A DNA stretch of 64,000 nucleotides, from the NCBI GenBank assembly GCA_002842985.1, contig PHEQ01000002.1, positions 1 to 64,000 of the forward strand. The letters run 5' to 3'. The stretch comes from Alphaproteobacteria bacterium HGW-Alphaproteobacteria-1. Its GTDB lineage: Bacteria > Pseudomonadota > Alphaproteobacteria > Rhodobacterales > Rhodobacteraceae. Below, in pieces: positions 61,746 through 64,000 of this stretch; positions within the stretch are counted from its first letter, which is position 1; every line of letters starts with the position of its first letter. The notes beneath the pieces were generated by a model. It was not told the origin of the DNA, did no database searches, and worked only from the letters and a program-made list of their open reading frames with translations. A program made the translations under genes and the position numbers.

Positions 61746-62701
61746 ATCTTTGGCTGATGGTCGCCCTTGGCCTTGTGATCCTGCTTCTGGCGGGCGATGC
61801 GCTGGTGAAGGGCGCGGTCAACCTCGCGCTGCGGATCGGGATTCCGGCTCTGATCGTCAGCCTGACCATCGTCGCTTTCGGCACCTCCGCGCCCGAACTG
61901 CTCATCTCGGTCAATGCGGTTCTGGCCGACAAGCCGGGCCTGGCCCTTGGGAACGTGGTCGGCTCGAACACGGCCAACGTGCTTCTGGTGCTGGGAATTC
62001 CGGCAATCCTCGCCGTCATGCACACAAGTTCTTGCGACTGCCGGCGCTCCTATCTTCAGATGCTCGCGGCAAGCGTTCTGTTCATCGCGCTCGCGTTTCG
62101 CGGGGTGTTCGACTGGATCGCGGGGCTGGTGCTTCTGGGTGGTCTGGCGCTGATGCTGGGCGATGCCTTCCACCGTTCGATGATCCATCGCCGCGAGGTG
62201 GCCGCCGCCAAGTTGCTTGATGACGTGGAAGAGGTCGAAGGCGCCGATCCCGACATGCCGTGGTGGCAGATCGGCGTCTTTCTGACGCTGGGGCTGATCG
62301 GCCTGCCGCTCGGGGCGGATATTCTGGTGGACAATGCCTCGATCCTCGCCGTGCGCTATGGGGTGAGCGAGGCGGTGATCGGTCTGACGCTGGTCGCGGT
62401 CGGCACCTCGCTGCCGGAACTGGCGACAACGGTCATGGCCGCGCTGCGCAAACAGGCCGATGTGGCGCTTGGCAATGTGATCGGCTCGAACATATTCAAC
62501 CTGCTGGCCATCATCGGAGTGACGGCGCTTGTCGGTCGCGTGCCGGTCAATGCCGAGTTTCTGAGTTTCGATCTCTGGGTGATGCTGGCCGCGTCGCTTG
62601 TCCTCATTCCGTTCGTGTTCTTCGGGCGCGATATCGGGCGGCTCTGGGGGATTGCCTTGACGGCGGGGTATGCGGGCTATGTCGTCACCGTGCTGACATG
62701 A
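61742..62701 (+). CDS. Calcium/sodium antiporter (CaCA family, YrbG-like)
   Basis: A 319-residue membrane protein with two inverted halves, each with the alpha-repeat motif: VAFGTSAPELLISVNAVLADKPGLALGNVVGSNTANVLLVLG and VAVGTSLPELATTVMAALRKQADVALGNVIGSNIFNLLAIIG. These are the ion-binding segments of Na/Ca exchangers. It begins at the ATG at 61742, coupled to the small CxxC protein. Confidence 0.94.
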   Translation: MNLWLMVALGLVILLLAGDALVKGAVNLALRIGIPALIVSLTIVAFGTSAPELLISVNAVLADKPGLALGNVVGSNTANVLLVLGIPAILAVMHTSSCDCRRSYLQMLAASVLFIALAFRGVFDWIAGLVLLGGLALMLGDAFHRSMIHRREVAAAKLLDDVEEVEGADPDMPWWQIGVFLTLGLIGLPLGADILVDNASILAVRYGVSEAVIGLTLVAVGTSLPELATTVMAALRKQADVALGNVIGSNIFNLLAIIGVTALVGRVPVNAEFLSFDLWVMLAASLVLIPFVFFGRDIGRLWGIALTAGYAGYVVTVLT

Positions 62702-62714
62702 GCGGAGGCCGGAC

Positions 62715-63494
62715 GTGACACGGGCATTGGTGACAGGGGCAGGCAAACGGCTGGGGCGCGCAATGGCGCTGGAACTGGCGCGGCAGGGGCATGACGTGGC
62801 GGTGCATTACGCCACCTCTGCGGCAGATGCCGAGAGCGTGGCCGCCGAGATTCGCGCCATGGGGCGGCAGGCGGTGACGCTCTGCGCCGATCTTGTGGAC
62901 GAGGCGCAAGTCACGCCGCTGATTGCGCGTGCCGCCGAATCGCTCGGTGGACCGATCCTGACGCTGGTCAACAACGCCTCGATTTTCGAGTATGACAACA
63001 TCACCACCGCCACAAGGCAAAGCTGGGACCGGCATATCGAGAGCAACCTGCGCGCGCCTTTCGTGCTGATGCAGGAAATGTCCCGCGCGGTGCCGGAGCC
63101 TGCGACCGACGCCAATGGCGAACCGCGCGCGCGCGGCCTTGTCGTCAACATGATCGACCAGCGCGTGCGCAAGCTCACCCCCGAGTTCATGACCTATACC
63201 ATCGCCAAGATGGGCCTCTGGGCACTGACCCGGACCGGTGCGCAGGCCCTCGCCCCGCGCATCCGTGTCAACGCCATCGGCCCCGGCCCCACGCTTCAGG
63301 GCCACCGCCAGAGCGCGGCGCATTTCACCGGGCAGCGCCGCGCCACGATTCTCGGGCGCGGCAGCGACGCGGATGAGGTCTGCGCCACCCTCGCCTACCT
63401 GCTCAAGGCCCCCGGCGTGACCGGTCAATTGCTGTGCGTGGACGGCGGCCAGCATCTCGGCTGGCAGACGCCGGATGTTCTCGGGGTTGAGTGA
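62715..63494 (+). CDS. Short-chain dehydrogenase/reductase (FolM/pteridine reductase-like)
   Basis: A 259-residue NAD(P)H oxidoreductase. The N-terminal motif is LVTGAGKRLGRAMALELA, with NNASIFEYDNI and the catalytic YTIAKMG, where the usual YxxxK is present (Tyr, then Lys four residues on). The Arg-rich loop GKRLGR is typical of pteridine reductases. The gene starts with GTG after GGAGG. Neighbouring uvrC is a common arrangement in this family of bacteria. Confidence 0.88.
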   Translation: MTRALVTGAGKRLGRAMALELARQGHDVAVHYATSAADAESVAAEIRAMGRQAVTLCADLVDEAQVTPLIARAAESLGGPILTLVNNASIFEYDNITTATRQSWDRHIESNLRAPFVLMQEMSRAVPEPATDANGEPRARGLVVNMIDQRVRKLTPEFMTYTIAKMGLWALTRTGAQALAPRIRVNAIGPGPTLQGHRQSAAHFTGQRRATILGRGSDADEVCATLAYLLKAPGVTGQLLCVDGGQHLGWQTPDVLGVE

Positions 63495-63790
63495 AACGAT
63501 GACCTGCGCCAAGAAGTTTTGCACCCGTCACCGTTCCGTTACGTAAGCGTTACAAAATCGCTAATGTTTTCAATCAACTGTATCCGTTACAAAAAATTAT
63601 CTTTTTATATCAGCGCCCTGCGTATTTGCCTAAAATATAGGCAGGTCGACGAACCCAGCCGGTTTCAAAGAAAATTTCCGGCTGGCCAGAAACTGTCTCC
63701 AGACTTATCCACAGAAATCGTGGACAGCTTGCCCCTTGCCCTTTGTGGCACACTGGTGCAGCACGGGACAGGAATCATATCCGTTCGCAT
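63495..63790. other. AT-rich intergenic region before uvrC with several palindromes
   Basis: A 296-base gap clearly richer in A/T than the flanks. It holds TTACGTAA (63539-63546), three GTTAC-type repeats, TGCCTA-N5-TAGGCA (63627-63643), a CCAGCCGG-N15-CCGGCTGG hairpin (63655-63685) and a DnaA-box match. A 91-codon open frame across it has no plausible protein features. It probably carries the uvrC promoter and possibly a small RNA. Confidence 0.5.
63705..63713 (+). promoter_or_regulatory. Consensus DnaA-box match upstream of uvrC
   Basis: TTATCCACA matches the high-affinity DnaA-box consensus exactly. It lies 77 bases before the uvrC start. A single box fits DnaA-linked gene regulation more than an origin; no dnaA, dnaN or box cluster is seen in the window. 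Confidence 0.5.
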
Positions 63791-64000
63791 ATGACAGACA
63801 CCGATCCCCCCCCCGCCCGCACCGGGCATGAGGTAATCCGCGATTACCTGCGCACGCTCGACGGCTCGCCGGGCGTCTACCGGATGCTCGATGCGCAATC
63901 GCGCGTGCTCTATGTCGGCAAGGCGCGCAATCTGCGGGCGCGGGTCTCGAACTACGCGCGGCCCACCGGGCATACCGGGCGCATCGCGCGGATGATCCGC
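63791..64000 (+). CDS. uvrC: UvrABC excinuclease subunit C, N-terminal part (cut by window edge)
   Basis: The first 70 codons of uvr[20 protein letters not shown] leads into the GIY-YIG nuclease domain, with [10 protein letters not shown] and [16 protein letters not shown]. It makes the 3' incision in nucleotide excision repair. The gene continues beyond position 64000. The ATG at 63791 follows CATATCCGTTCGCAT with no strong ribosome-binding site. Confidence 0.93.
   Translation, partial: MTDTDPPPARTGHEVIRDYLRTLDGSPGVYRMLDAQSRVLYVGKARNLRARVSNYARPTGHTGRIARMIR

Noticed and set aside
63705-63713. Replication origin near uvrC
   Set aside because: Only one DnaA box was found and no dnaA, dnaN, parAB or box cluster, so an origin is not supported.
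63519-63790. A 91-codon open frame upstream of uvrC
   Set aside because: No ribosome-binding site, no recognisable feature, overlaps the uvrC start, and lies in AT-rich palindromic DNA.

Overview
The window is a 64 kb stretch of a high-GC alphaproteobacterial chromosome. Gene content points to the Rhodobacteraceae (Roseobacter group). The signs are the miaB / phoH / ybeY / corC / lnt / metK / trmB neighbourhood, a SAM/SAH-type riboswitch leader in front of metK, a split his cluster (hisB-hisH, hisA, hisF-hisE), an SDR gene beside uvrC, cobT, and many TRAP and ABC importers. The species cannot be fixed from sequence alone. All genes are read by eye from translation and motifs; no database search was run.

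Layout. (1) 0.4-8.9 kb: a minus-strand operon for a type I secretion system (TolC-like outer membrane factor, ABC exporter, HlyD-like adaptor) with a 1257-residue adhesin of nine Ig-like repeats. It lies between a broken 5' fragment of argE (169-340) and an intact argE (9150-10313), both pointing the same way. (2) 10.3-18.8 kb: minus-strand RNA-processing and envelope cluster, trmB, metK with its riboswitch, lnt, corC, ybeY, phoH, miaB. A two-gene envelope unit (small lipoprotein plus OmpA-like protein sharing an unnamed domain) is inserted between phoH and miaB, with a terminator on each side. (3) 18.9-24.5 kb: a possible glycosyltransferase, a VOC-fold protein, a Tat-exported two-subunit GMC dehydrogenase, a Na/phosphate symporter and a DUF1330 protein. 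(4) 24.6-30.3 kb: tRNA-Gly(GCC), then the his genes. A glutaminase starts directly at the hisH stop, and two small exported proteins lie on the opposite strand between his genes. (5) 30.3-35 kb: amidase, UbiH-type monooxygenase, LolC/E-LolD lipoprotein release system.

(6) 35-42.5 kb: a copper-flavoured group (multicopper oxidase, small His-rich secreted protein, divergent cytochrome c), then a 764-residue beta-helix protein with no signal peptide, a probable beta-barrel protein and small stress and membrane proteins. (7) 42.5-48.3 kb: a TRAP transporter (binding protein, small and large permease) co-directional with an amidase, a 52-residue membrane protein and a D-2-hydroxyacid dehydrogenase, together looking like an uptake-and-catabolism unit. 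(8) 48.3-57.1 kb: cobT, a second ArgE-like deacylase and a fused DppD-DppF ATPase on the minus strand, divergent from the peptide binding protein and two permeases. (9) 57.2-60.7 kb: a phosphonate-type ABC importer phnD-phnC-phnE-phnE without catabolic genes beside it. (10) 60.8-64 kb: S49 protease, a small CxxC protein, a Ca/Na antiporter, an SDR enzyme, an AT-rich intergenic region with a DnaA-box match, and the start of uvrC, cut by the window edge.

Recurring themes. All three solute-binding-protein genes are followed by a strong GC hairpin before the next transporter gene. Many genes are coupled by 4-8 nt overlaps. The most unusual structure is the secretion/adhesin operon bracketed by directly repeated argE sequence.
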